The notes beneath the pieces were generated by a model. It worked only from the letters and a program-made list of their open reading frames with translations. It was not told the DNA's origin and searched no databases. 64,000 nt of DNA, from contig NC_134398.1 of assembly GCF_050003625.1 (NCBI RefSeq), positions 111,576,145-111,640,144 of the forward strand, written 5' to 3'. Numbering within the stretch: position 1 is the first letter of the stretch; the number at the start of each line of letters is the position of its first letter. This document shows, in pieces, positions 47,801 through 54,608 of this stretch. The translations under genes and the position numbers were made by a program. The stretch comes from Haematobia irritans (lineage: Eukaryota; Arthropoda; Insecta; Diptera; Muscidae).

Positions 47801-50800
47801 GTCCATATTCAAAATAGGTATTTGTTAGTAAGATTTGGACTATGACTTAATATGATGATGCTATGCGTTTTTTGAGATTTCTGATGCAATTTTAAATATA
47901 TTTACTTAGTAAAATCTGTAGGTAATGCTTCCAGAGCTTCTATTTTGGCCTTTAGGGTATCGTTTTTCTTTTGCATATCTGCTATTATTGAATTAAGGAA
48001 ATCGATTTGAGCTGCGCTGTCGCTATCGCCAGAGACCTAAGAATAAAGTATCCAATTAGATTGTGTGACTGAAAAAGAGGGGAAATAGTCATTATAATTA
48101 CCTCTTGCCTTAGACCAATACTGCTTGCAGCACCATTTTGTTTCAAATTGGTTATAGATTGCAAATCGCTAATTCGTTGTTTTAACGATACGATTTCTGT
48201 TGTCTTCTCCATTTCGAGCAATTTGAGTTTTCGTTGAAGATTGGAACATTCGATGCCCAGCGCTTGTTCTCTCTCTTGACCTTTAGATAGCTCTTGCTTG
48301 ATTTGGGCAAGGTGCGTTTGTAGTTGTTGTAGTTTTGTTGTCTTTTCTGTGGATGTTTCATCCATCTCATCGATTATTTTTTTGTTTTCTTCAAGTTTCT
48401 GTTCAAAATCTTGTTTCTCATTTAGCCTTTCTTCCATTTGATTGTGTAACTGCTTAAGTTCTTCGTTGGCCTGTTGTAATTCGGACATTTGCGTCGAAGC
48501 CTGTAGGCTGTTTGATTGTGCTTCCTGAAGAGATGCTTGGGTTTGTTTTAGGGCAAGATCTACCGCTGAGAGACTGTCTTGTTTCTCCTTGAGCTCAGTC
48601 TCCTTTATGCTTAGCTTTAACTGTGTATTAGCAAGCTCCTCCTTGAGGTTGGTAAGTTTCTCTATGAACTTCTCCATGTTCTGATCGGATTCCATCTCGA
48701 AAATTTCAAATATATGAGCAGTTTCACATTTCTCTTGTTCTAGTATTTCCAAGGCTTCGGCAAGTTCAGCATTTGTGGCAGAAATATTTTCGTTGGACGT
48801 CTTGAGGGATTCTATTAAAGCTTTCAGTTCCTCGATTTTACGTTTATCTTCCTCGGCCAGTTTTGTCTTGTGCTCCGATTCGGACGTGGCGAGCTCTAAA
48901 GCGTTGCGAAGCTTTTGCACCTCCAATTCTAATTCGGACTTTGTGTTCGATTGCATGATGCGTAGTTGTTCTGTCTCGCTAGTGGCTTTTGCCACAAGGG
49001 TTTCCTTTTCATTGAGGTCTTGCGATAGTTTTTCTAGAGCCTGTGACAGTCGCGCATTTTCCTGCTGCAAAGTCCATACAGCTGAGGAACCATCAGATTG
49101 AGTCTTTTGTAAGTTGGATTGCATCTGCTCCTTTTCGGTTTTGAAAATGGAAATTTGTTTCTGCATATCAAATTCCTTTGCTTTGAAATCCAGTTGAGAT
49201 TTCAGTAACTCATCCTGCAACAACTGAATTTGCTTTTGGAGACTCGAGATGGCTTCGTCCAGAGAAGATTTTGACTGTTCTGAATTTTTAAGCTGTGCCT
49301 CAAAACTTTCAACAATCGATTTTTGTTTAGATGCCTCGATTTCTTTGATTTCCTTGATCTCTGTTTGGAATTTTGCTTCTAATTCCCTCTTTATATTTTC
49401 GAAGGTGGTAAGTTCTTCTGCTCTTGAAGATTCAAGGGATATTTTCTGAGAATTTAGAGTTTCAATTTCACTCTGCTGAGTTTGAAGAGTTTGCTTCGCC
49501 TCCTGTAGTTGGGATTCAACCGTGAGGCGGTCTGCATTAAATTTGTCTGTCAACTCTTGAATTTGCTTCTGCTTAAGGGACAGCTCTTCAGACAGTTTCA
49601 CGATCTCGGCGTTTGAGCCCGCCGAATCTTGGCGTACGGTGTTTAAGTCACTCTGTAAATTCTTATTTTGTTCTTCAAGGTTGTCGCACTTAACTATCAA
49701 ACTATCAAGCTTCCTTTGAAGATCTCCCATGTCCAGCTCTTGTTTGCCACATTTCTCCTGTTCTTTCTTGAGTTCTTCATAGCGGGAGAAACTTTCCTCT
49801 GTGACGTTTTTCAATTCTTCTGTCAGTGCTTCCACCTGACTACACATCCCATCGATTCTTTGTTGACTTGCTTGTAGCTGGCTTTCCAAGGAGGCCCGCT
49901 GCGAGCTAGTTTTATCCATCAACTCATCAAAATCTTTTTGGTTGGTGGTCAACTCTTGGGAGAGCTTTACGAGTTCGGTGTTGGAGTCAGTGGTGGTAGT
50001 TCTCAGTACCATCAGATCGTTTTGCAACGACTCATTTTGCTTGAGTAAAGCGTCGTGTTTACTTTGCAAATTCTCCTGCTGCCGTTGCTGGTCACTGATC
50101 TGGAGCTCTTGCTTAATATTTTTCTCCTCGAGCTCAGTAATCTGTTGCGACTTTTTCCTAATGTCCTTCTTAGACTTCTGAAGTACTTCCTTCAGATCAC
50201 TGTGGTCTTTAGAGACATTGGTCAGTTTCTGTTGCAATTCTTCGAGTTGACCTGATAATCGAATGCGCTCTTGATCAGCAGAACTGGCATTTGTTGCAAT
50301 CTCGTTGTGCTTCTGTTGTATTTCATCGTTTAGTTTCTTAATTTCGTGATGGACCGCGCTGTTGGAGTTTCGAGCAGCGATTATTTCCTGTTGTAGGGTT
50401 TCGGTTTGTTGTGTGAGTTTGTCGCATTTACTATTCGCACTATCTAATTTTCGCGTTAAATCACCTAGATCCAATTGTTGTTGAGCACAACGGTCTTCGG
50501 CTTTTTTGAGTTCATCTTCTAAAGCCTGTTTTCCATTGAGTAGCGTGCCGTGATCGCTTCTCAGTTTTTCCAGCAATTTGGTTGTAGTCTCTAAAGCTGT
50601 TGTCGTAGACTTAAGTTCGGATAATTTTGCAGCAATTAGCTCATCCTTTTGTATAGATTTAAGACGTTGGTCTTCAATTGTGGCATTTGAATTCTTTAAG
50701 TCGTCTTCAAGTCTTTTATTTTGGCTCTCCACGTTGTTTATTATGGCACTCATTTGCTGAACAACTACGGAAGATTCTCCTTCCAAAGAAGTGACCTTGA

Positions 50801-52021
50801 TTTGCATCTTCTCAATATCGTCCTTTAGCGATTTAATTTCCTGTTCCTTTGAAACAAGAGTCAGCTCATTGCTCTTCACAGATTCTTCCAAATCGTGTTG
50901 AAGTTCTCCAATGGTTTCCTGAGCAGTAGACAGATTTCTGGCACTTTCAGACAGTAATGTGTCTTTTTCTACCACTTGGGCAGCGTAAGCTTCTCTAGCG
51001 GATTTTTCTTTCTCCAAGTCTCTCGAAAGAACCTGAATCTGATTTTTTAGATCCTGGTTCTCATTTGCTAATCTTTCACAATCTTGGCGCAATTCGTTTA
51101 TGCTACTTTGCAGAGCACCCATTGACGATTTCTTCTCCTCATCTTGACTTAGGGCTTCCTTTAATTTGGTTTCGATATTCATTTGGAGATTGGCCTGTTT
51201 CTTAAGCTCTCCGTGCGCCAATTCCAAGTTTGCTTCCAATGAGCTTTTTGCTTCTTGCAAGTGAGCAACTTCCTCTTTCAACATAACGACTTCAAGCATT
51301 TTCTCTTCGAGTTGGCTTTTTTCTTCATTGCTGTCTAACTGTTGTGATTTAACTAACTCATCGAGTGTGGCACACTCTGCAGATTTTATGGATAATTCAG
51401 CAGTCAACTTTGCTAATTGATTGGTAATTTCGGTGATTTGACTATCGCGTGTCTTGCACTCTTCCTGTAATATACGACACTCGTCTTCCAAATTGGCGCG
51501 CTCATTGTCTACACTGTCTGTTGAAGATTTGAGATAAGCTATTTGTTCCACCAAACTGTGAATCTCATTGGATTTTTCTTCCAACTTGAGCTTGAAATCG
51601 CTCTGAAGTTGAACACGTTCTTTTTCAGACTCTTCCTTGACAATGGTCAATTCTTTGCGTAAATTTTCAATGCCACATTCGGAAAGGGAAAATTTCTCCA
51701 GCGATTGATCCTTGGCCACAAGTTCCTGTTGCAGCGTCTCATTCTGTTGCTTTAAATACTGGATGTTCTCCTGCATTCGCTGTAGTTCGTCTTGATTCTC
51801 TGATAACTGTGTGTCGAAGAGCGTCGATTGCTGAGAGAGTTTCTCAGCTAACTGATCATTATTTTCGTCAGCGATATTTTTACCTATGGCAGAAAGGGTC
51901 GATATGCGTGTATAAAATGAATTTAAATACAATATGAAGCCATAGTATGTATACCTGATGAGAGGTCCTTAATTTTTGTTTCCAATTCATGAATTTTCTC
52001 TTTGTATACTTGAGTCTGGGC
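26772..52021 (-). CDS. CLIP-190: CLIP-170/CLIP-190 (restin-family) microtubule plus-end protein, 3' part
   Basis: The coding exons in transcription order are 52021-51955, 51883-48102, 48036-47906, 27103-26892 and 26815-26772. All junctions are GT/AG and in phase, giving 1411 residues to a TAG stop. The protein is a very long heptad coiled coil, then QIDFLNSIIADMQKKND, which matches the conserved segment just before the tail of CLIP-170, then two zinc knuckles. CLIP-170 family proteins track growing microtubule ends through N-terminal CAP-Gly domains, dimerise by the coiled coil, and bind dynactin and LIS1 with the C-terminal knuckles. The CAP-Gly exons are absent here and should lie to the right of the window. 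The 20.8-kb intron (27104-47905) is full of transposons. Confidence 0.9.
26892..27103 (-). CDS. CLIP-190: CLIP-190 penultimate exon: first zinc knuckle
   Basis: The exon begins after TTCCAG and supplies the last base of a lysine codon whose first two bases (AA) end the exon at 47906. It encodes PKAFELITRRKPAPRVF, then CDICDEFDKHETEDC (C-x2-C-x5-H-x4-C, the exact spacing of the first CLIP-170 knuckle), a charged linker with SPPPRED, and KYCESCE, the start of the second knuckle. The donor is GTACAA at 26891. Unrelated reading frames over this stretch on either strand are shadows. Confidence 0.92.
27104..27423. other. Start of the 20.8-kb CLIP intron (3' side) with MITE remnant
   Basis: Includes GTCGGCTAAACTCGAACTTAGTACCC near 27346 (split here as a remnant of the AGGTGGGTATTAAGTTCG family) that continues after the next element at 27707. 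Confidence 0.55.
27428..27702. mobile_element. piggyBac-type MITE with TTAA duplication
   Basis: The ends are CCTTTAACAG and CAGTTAAAGG, flanked by TTAA at 27424-27427 and 27703-27706. The interrupted host is a MITE whose intact sister near 12428 reads TATTCCTTAAAATGGATTAT; here the TTAA in that sequence is split and doubled. TTAA duplication and short C-rich ends are diagnostic of the piggyBac superfamily. 275 bp, non-coding. Confidence 0.85.
28664..30454. mobile_element. CAC...GTG element, A type, full length (1791 bp)
   Basis: It starts CACCCTCAAAAAAAATCGC and ends TTTTTCTAACAGTG. TA flanks both sides (28662-28663 and 30455-30456). The uninterrupted sequence at about 40363-40375 (TGATCCTTACAAACTGTG, inverted) shows a single TA at the target. 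Many AAACATAT/ATATGTTT repeats lie in both end regions. The centre carries two divergent tRNA-like units. Another near-identical copy of 1786 bp lies inverted at 34324-36109. Confidence 0.92.
28972..29232. ncRNA. Divergent pair of tRNA-like Pol III units (A-type copy 28664-30454)
   Basis: Unit 1, + strand, 29160-29232: GCCACGTGGAGCAGTGGTTA gives an A box-like GCAGTGGTTAGC, and GTGGGTTCAATCCC a B box; after CGACCGAAC follows a run of about 19 T, a Pol III terminator. Unit 2, - strand, 29046-28972: TAGCCCAGTGGATAGTGTG (A box) and GGTTCGATTCTCC (B box). The units point away from each other with about 110 bp between them. Neither folds as a perfect tRNA; they are tRNA-derived. Unit 1 resembles the SINE head of this window. 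Confidence 0.65.
30906..30936. repeat. Fragment of GTGTGTAAATATAACCATA MITE
   Basis: TTGTGTAAATATAACCATAA matches one end of the MITE at 14569-14912. Confidence 0.5.
31431..31661. ncRNA. Divergent pair of tRNA-like units (A-type copy 30977-33621)
   Basis: + strand 31588-31661: GATCAGTGGTTGGTACG and GGTTCGATCCC, followed by a T-run after GACACCA. - strand 31497-31431: TAGCCTAGTGGATAGTGTG. The B box of the minus unit is damaged (TTCGGGGATTCG). Confidence 0.55.
32195..32430. mobile_element. MITE remnant, TTAAGGCCGGTA.../...CTCGAACTCAATGCTCGC
   Basis: The right end TAGCGGCATAACTCGAACTC belongs to the AGGTGGGTATTAAGTTCG family. The left end (TTAAGGCCGGTATAAAGG) is rearranged. Confidence 0.45.
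32470..32643 (+). repeat. Fragment of CCCATATATAT-subrepeat element (copy 2)
   Basis: TGTTCACAGGATTCCGGTCG, ATTATTAACCGAT and AGCTCCCATATATATGTATC match 24560-24760. Confidence 0.65.
32705..32825. repeat. GGAGCGGAGCG low-complexity tract
   Basis: Runs of AGCGGAGCGGAGCG separated by T-runs, GC-rich in an AT-rich neighbourhood; ends in GGACCGCTCCGGATCCCTGG. It has no inverted termini of its own. The reverse frame is proline/arginine-rich by composition only. Confidence 0.7.
34324..36109. mobile_element. CAC...GTG element, A type, full length (1786 bp), inverted
   Basis: It starts CACTGTTAGAAAAATATG and ends TTTTTTTTTGAGGGTG, flanked by TA at 34322-34323 and 36110-36111. Near-identical to 28664-30454 along the whole length, including the region with a fossil AGTTCGAGTTTTGCAGCTAA MITE end (35127). 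The interrupted LINE frame confirms the boundaries. Confidence 0.92.
35541..35801. ncRNA. Divergent pair of tRNA-like units (A-type copy 34324-36109)
   Basis: - strand 35613-35541: GAGCAGTGGTTAGCATG and GTGGGTTCAATCCC, then a T-run after CGACCGAACAC. + strand 35727-35801: TAGTCCAGTGGATAGAGTG and CTCGGTTCGATTCTCC. The arrangement is identical to the other A-type copies. Confidence 0.65.
36458..37570. mobile_element. CAC...GTG element, A type, internally deleted (1113 bp)
   Basis: The ends are CACTGTTAGAAAAATATG and TTTTTTGAGGGTG; TG flanks both sides (36456-36457 and 37571-37572), so the target duplication here is TG, not TA. It has lost about 670 bp on the left of the tRNA-like pair. It lies in the LINE relic, about 350 bp after the previous insertion. 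Confidence 0.85.
37006..37265. ncRNA. Divergent pair of tRNA-like units (A-type copy 36458-37570)
   Basis: - strand 37076-37006: GAGCAGTGGTTAGCATG and GTGGGTTCAATTCC, then T-rich. + strand 37191-37265: TAGCCCAGTGGATAGTGTG and CTCGGTTCGATTCTCC. Both units survive although the element is deleted elsewhere. Confidence 0.65.
38296..38742. mobile_element. CAC...GTG-type element with one tRNA-like unit (447 bp)
   Basis: It starts CACTCATGGAAAAAATC and ends GACTATGGAATG, flanked by TA on both sides. Subterminal parts carry TTCATGAA and GTTCACGA repeats in both orientations. A tRNA-like unit lies in the centre. The overall layout matches the A type although the sequence differs. Confidence 0.65.
38507..38577 (-). 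ncRNA. tRNA-like unit in the 447-bp element
   Basis: On the minus strand: CTCGGCGGTGCAATGTGCTA (A-box region) and CTGGTTCGAGTCACGC (B box), with a possible 7-bp acceptor stem formed by flanking sequence only in part. The sequence is unlike the units of the A type, so the cargo has a separate tRNA origin. Confidence 0.5.
38986..39112. repeat. Partial element with ACGAA-rich end (…TTCTTTCGGTG-TA)
   Basis: ACGAAGAATAGTTAATAAAG, TTTCGTAAAATTAACGAAG and the terminus GAGAATTCTTTCGGTG followed by TA match the right end of 42734-43370. Confidence 0.5.
39339..39806 (-). repeat. GTGAGTGTGCGTGAGT-rich repeat (copy 2)
   Basis: Reverse-orientation copy of 19445-19904 with ACTCACGCACACTCACG at its left side and GCGTGAGTCACGACAATTT at its right. 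Confidence 0.7.
40002..40977. mobile_element. CAC...GTG element, B type, intact (976 bp)
   Basis: It starts CACGGATAAAAAAGACTG and ends TTTTTTGTGAGCGTG, flanked by TA. It holds ATATGTTT-type subterminal repeats, a stretch shared with the MITE 13395-13828 (40254-40372) and a tRNA 3'-half-like piece (40372-40412, CTGTTCGAATCCCCGTCCGG, B box TTCGAATCC). The related sequence near 38114 shows its target without insertion (GGAATAACTTGAAAAC compared with GGAATAAC-TA-GAAAAC here). Confidence 0.88.
41376..42180. other. AT-rich spacer, nothing recognised
   Basis: No supported gene; probably decayed repeat sequence of the intron. Confidence 0.35.
42181..42522. mobile_element. Right part of a second foldback element (…GCGACGCTTTTTTAATGGG)
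   Basis: 42330-42522 matches 38743-38985, including CAAAACACTGAATTCGAAT, GTTGAAATGGTGGACATCC and the end TTTGGCGACGCTTTTTT. 42181-42330 is the inverse of 41060-41220. Confidence 0.55.
42734..43370. mobile_element. Element with ACGAAA/TTTCGTA subterminal repeats, end …TTCTTTCGGTG-TA
   Basis: Both halves are dense in AAGTACGAAAG/ACGAAAC variants and complements. The right end is followed by TA at 43371. The left end is less clear (TACATTAACTTTTCTTCG near 42732). Same general layout as the other CAC...GTG elements. Confidence 0.5.
43677..45132 (-). repeat. CCCATATATAT-subrepeat element (copy 3)
   Basis: Inverse of 60345-62558: begins AAGCAAGTAAAGTCTAAAGT, CCGACTACATTATACCCTTC; then subrepeats with ATATATATGGGAGCTATATC and AATCTGAACCGATTT; it ends at the mariner insertion after GCGATCTGTACTTTGCACAC. 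A MITE (44351-44562) interrupts it. Confidence 0.7.
44351..44562. mobile_element. Tc1/mariner-type MITE, CAGTATGTCAAGAAAG ends
   Basis: The left end is CAGTATGTCAAGAAAGTC and the right end CACTTTCTTGACAAACTG, flanked by TA on both sides. 212 bp; the flanks joined (CATATATGGGAGCTTC) restore the host subrepeat. Confidence 0.85.
45133..46042 (-). mobile_element. Mariner-family transposon, internally deleted
   Basis: The left end reads GGGTGGTTAAAATTTCAAGG, GCCGATGTTGATTTTGAAT; the right end ATTCAACATCGTCCCTTAC, AATTTAACCAT is the decayed inverse. Between them lies the C-terminal two-thirds of a transposase on the minus strand. The region upstream of the transposase fragment is missing, so the copy cannot be autonomous. 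Confidence 0.75.
45239..45932 (-). pseudogene. Mariner-type transposase relic with frameshift
   Basis: Two frames on the minus strand: 45932 to about 45770 (MKYTIQQRVKWFQEM..., FSDEAHFHLSAFVNKQNCRIW, with the first catalytic D in FSDEAH) and 45766-45242 (RVIVWCGLWAGGIIGPYFF, MWFQQDDATCHTA with the second D, NWPPRSYDLTPLTFFLWGYW with the third D). The frames overlap at 45684-45770, which shows a frameshift. The HTH region is missing. The family is the Tc1/mariner superfamily DDE transposases. Confidence 0.85.
46463..47008. mobile_element. hAT-type MITE with 8-bp duplication ATCACAAC
   Basis: The ends CAGAGATGGTC and GGCCAACCCTG are flanked by ATCACAAC at 46455-46462 and 47009-47016. Subterminal TTTGCGAC/GTCGCAAA repeats occur in both halves (46494, 46505, 46560, 46970). 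Eight-bp duplications and CA-G-ends are diagnostic of hAT. 546 bp, no transposase. Confidence 0.9.
47017..47901. other. Short-isoform 3' flank of CLIP-190, otherwise nothing recognised
   Basis: If the short isoform is made, its 3' UTR lies here on the minus strand. I see no clear AATAAA close to the stop codon. Confidence 0.35.
47902..48036 (-). CDS. CLIP-190: CLIP-190 exon with alternative ends: stop codon inside a splice donor
   Basis: After TTCTTAG the exon encodes VSGDSDSAAQIDFLNSII, then ADMQKKNDTLKAKIEALEAL and PTDFTK. The last bases read ACT AAG TAA ATA. If read through, AAG TAA gives lysine and stop (1327-residue version of the in-window protein). If the GTAAAT starting at 47905 is used as a donor, AA joins G of the exon at 27103, keeping lysine and continuing into the zinc knuckles. 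The choice between splicing and use of an early poly(A) site would therefore decide the tail. Confidence 0.85.
   Translation of the reverse strand, partial: VSGDSDSAAQIDFLNSIIADMQKKNDTLKAKIEALEALPTDFTK
48102..51883 (-). CDS. CLIP-190: CLIP-190 giant coiled-coil exon
   Basis: A single 3782-bp exon encodes about 1260 residues with heptads rich in E, K, Q and L and no proline breaks. Repeated themes such as QQELDLGDLTRKLDS or KQELDMGDLQRKLDS and ELVKLSQEL/EIVKLSEEL show internal duplication (about 250 residues apart). It forms the parallel dimer rod of the protein. The acceptor is GCCATAG at 51884; the donor GTAATT at 48101. An internal AUG-like start at 51932 is intronic and not used. Confidence 0.95.
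51955..52021 (-). CDS. CLIP-190: CLIP-190 exon upstream of the giant exon
   Basis: 67 bp between CCACAG and GTATAC encode AQTQVYKEKIHELETKIKDL and SS plus the first base of a glycine codon, which is completed by the next exon. Continues the coiled coil. This is the most 5' exon that I can recognise in the window. Confidence 0.85.
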
Positions 52022-52098
52022 CTGTGGATGGAAATATAAGTAAGGGTCATTTAAAGGAAAACGACATTATCATCATAAGGAATGTTATATTCGAGGTA

Positions 52099-52814
52099 CA
52101 CTGATAAGTATTGCATTGTATTTATGATCTCTTTTGAAATGGAGACGCTAAAAGGGGGAAGTAATGTAAGTTCTAACTATGTTCACATACAATATTTTTG
52201 CTACAACCATTTTTATGTTCGCCGTACATAAATCCATTTTCATTACTAAAGATAACTTCATAAAACAAGATTGCGCGGTTCCAAAAATTTTATCTTTATT
52301 GTAATGATTTTGGTATTGTAACGAGGTAGTAACGAGTTCAAGTAATCATAGACTTAAATACTTAATGTTTATTCGTTTTTGTGTTTTTTCTTCTTGTGTT
52401 CTTTAAAAACGTGTTAACGACAAACTTTAATTTCCAAATTCAGACCAGAAATAACAAAAGACGATTTGATTAATTTTTAAGAATTTTTCAGAATTATTAA
52501 AGCCAAGTTGATCTTAGACAAACAAAATATTCTTACGTGACACCCATTTTTAAGTCGAATCACTATAGGACAAAACGTCCTCTTGAAAATGCAAAATTAT
52601 TTTTTGGGAGTTGAACCCGCGACTGAGGCACAGTGACATATGGGCAAATAGGTTTGTGATATCTAGAGTGGAAGTACAATACTTCTCACCTGAGGAAAAT
52701 TTTAGACAAATGAAATTCCTCTTATATTTTTTTAGAGCAGAGTATTTTACCGTCAAAGAAAACTTTGCTTGTTTGAAATTTCGCTCCTCAAAAAAGAAAA
52801 CTCTTATTTCAGTG
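52099..52814. mobile_element. Possible CAC...GTG element with B-box-like sequence
   Basis: It starts CACTGATAAGTATTGC and ends CTCTTATTTCAGTG; TA flanks both. On the minus strand GTCGCGGGTTCAACTCCC (52622-52605) is a good B box, but no convincing A box was found. It lies in the intron close to the CLIP exon. Confidence 0.45.
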
Positions 52815-53282
52815 TAGTATTTTGCCTTAAGGACTAAGTTCGGGCTTATCCGCTAAAATCAATAATGAATAATCAAAAACAGAATAAAATTATATATTTT
52901 TGGCACATTTTATTACAGTCAGACATCTCTACAGTGAACTTACACATGTGGACAGAAAAATAGGTATTTATAAGTATTTTTTTTAACGAGCCATGGTTTT
53001 TCTATTTTACGTTTTTATTGAATATTTCGGAATTATTTATAAAGTAGACATATTTGAAAATTAGTTTAGAATTCAGATATGACTAAATAATAACTTAAAA
53101 TAAAGTAAATTCAAAAAAAATCGTCGAATTTTATGTGGGCAGTAACATAAAATAGGTGTATATGAAAAAACATGAAAATAATATAAAAATTTGTACATTA
53201 AAGTTAGTGATTAAGCATCAAGCTAGGTCGTTAATATCCTGTATATTCACCGGGATTTTTAAGGACAGCTTCAATTCTCTTA

Positions 53283-53522
53283 AGCGCTTTACAGACTATC
53301 AGTTATTCCGGAAGACAGTGCTCGTGTCGAACATATCCCATTATAAGTTAAGTCCGAAGGCATAATCGATACTGCTGCATGTTTATGGGATCGATAACAC
53401 ATTTACCGATTATTTAGTCATCGCCGACAAGTTGTATCGATCCGACACACTGTAAGATTCTTTACAAACACCGACAGATAAATAAAATTCCGTCCGGAAT
53501 AATTGATAGTCTGTAAAGCGCA
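53283..53522. mobile_element. MITE with AGCGCTTTACAGACTATCAG ends and TTA duplication
   Basis: 240 bp with ends AGCGCTTTACAGACTATCAG and the complement, flanked by TTA (53280-53282 and 53523-53525). The Tc1 reading frame becomes SMSKRIEAV when it is removed, which proves the boundaries. A 3-bp TTA duplication points to PIF/Harbinger. A half copy is at 9466-9591. Confidence 0.9.
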
Positions 53523-54169
53523 TTAGACATGGATGAAATTAACTTGCGGCAAATCTCTACGTGTACACTCATAGAAAAAAGTCTGTTGTTAATTGCAAAC
53601 GCTGTCTGCTGTTTTTCAGCAAACAAAATGCTCCTGTTTTAGCAGTATTTTTGCTAAAACAGCAAACAATCTGTTATTTTGGAACTGCAAACATACTACA
53701 GTTTGCTGAAATTTTCTGCTGATACGAATAAAATTATAAATTCATTCCGGTCAAATGGACAATAGTAAAATGTTACTCATTATATAACATCAAAATTTTT
53801 TTAATTAAATGGGATTTGTATACGCTTAACTTCTATGAATATGTGGCTAACATAAATATTTGTCCCGAACGACAAATCTAATATGTCAATGACTTCGATA
53901 GTCGATATATGGCTGTTCTACAATTTTAACAAAACAGCCGCAGAAAAACAACTTGATGAAGATCTTCTAAACGGTCTCTATATTTTTCTACAGTATTTTC
54001 CAATAAGAGCTGGTATTTCCGTATTCGAAGAAAAATTTAATGTTTTGAGATAAATGTTCGGATGTTTATTTCATAATAAAGCGAAAAGTATGCAGTTCCA
54101 ATTTCAACCAAAAATATACTTATGTGAATTCTATGGTTGAGACTGTAAGGTTTTAAAGTCGCAATATCT

Positions 54170-54530
54170 TGGTGGCTTATTATGATTGCCCAGCTTGGAA
54201 ACGATTCCTGCAAAAGAGTCGCTTGTGTGACACGTAACTCTTAAAAGTTACCGTTCAACACCAACCAGCTCCAACCATAAAACATATTCATTTGTGAAAA
54301 AATCAAGTAACTCTGCAAGGCCACTAACCAAACTAAACAGTCGTACATTGAGAGTAGAGGACCATCAGATAAAACAATTTTGCATTTTGACATATACGCT
54401 GAGGTGGAAATGAGCCTCATTTGTCAAGATGATTTTCCGATGAAAGTCCGGATTCTGTGACACCAACAATTATTTTGACCTCCTCCATATGTTATTGAAT
54501 CGCGAAAACAAAGGGAGCAGCGCAGCTATA
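54170..54530 (-). pseudogene. Degenerate mariner-type transposase fragment
   Basis: Minus-strand reading around 54390-54440 gives TNEAHFHLSVYVKMQN, the equivalent of FSDEAHFHLSAFVNKQN in the 45.9-kb copy. The catalytic D is changed to N. Surrounding sequence is too decayed for further motifs. Confidence 0.55.
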
Positions 54531-54608
54531 TTTCCATTAAAAAAATAAAATCTCTGCCACTTTACTCTCTTGCTAGTTTTTATTGGATAATTATTGCTGA
54601 TTTTAGTA

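Noticed and set aside
47985..51932. Start of the CLIP protein at the methionine at 51932 and its apparent C terminus IIMTISPLFQ...
   Set aside because: Both ends lie in introns: the true exon runs 51883-48102 between good acceptor and donor sites, in phase with flanking exons.
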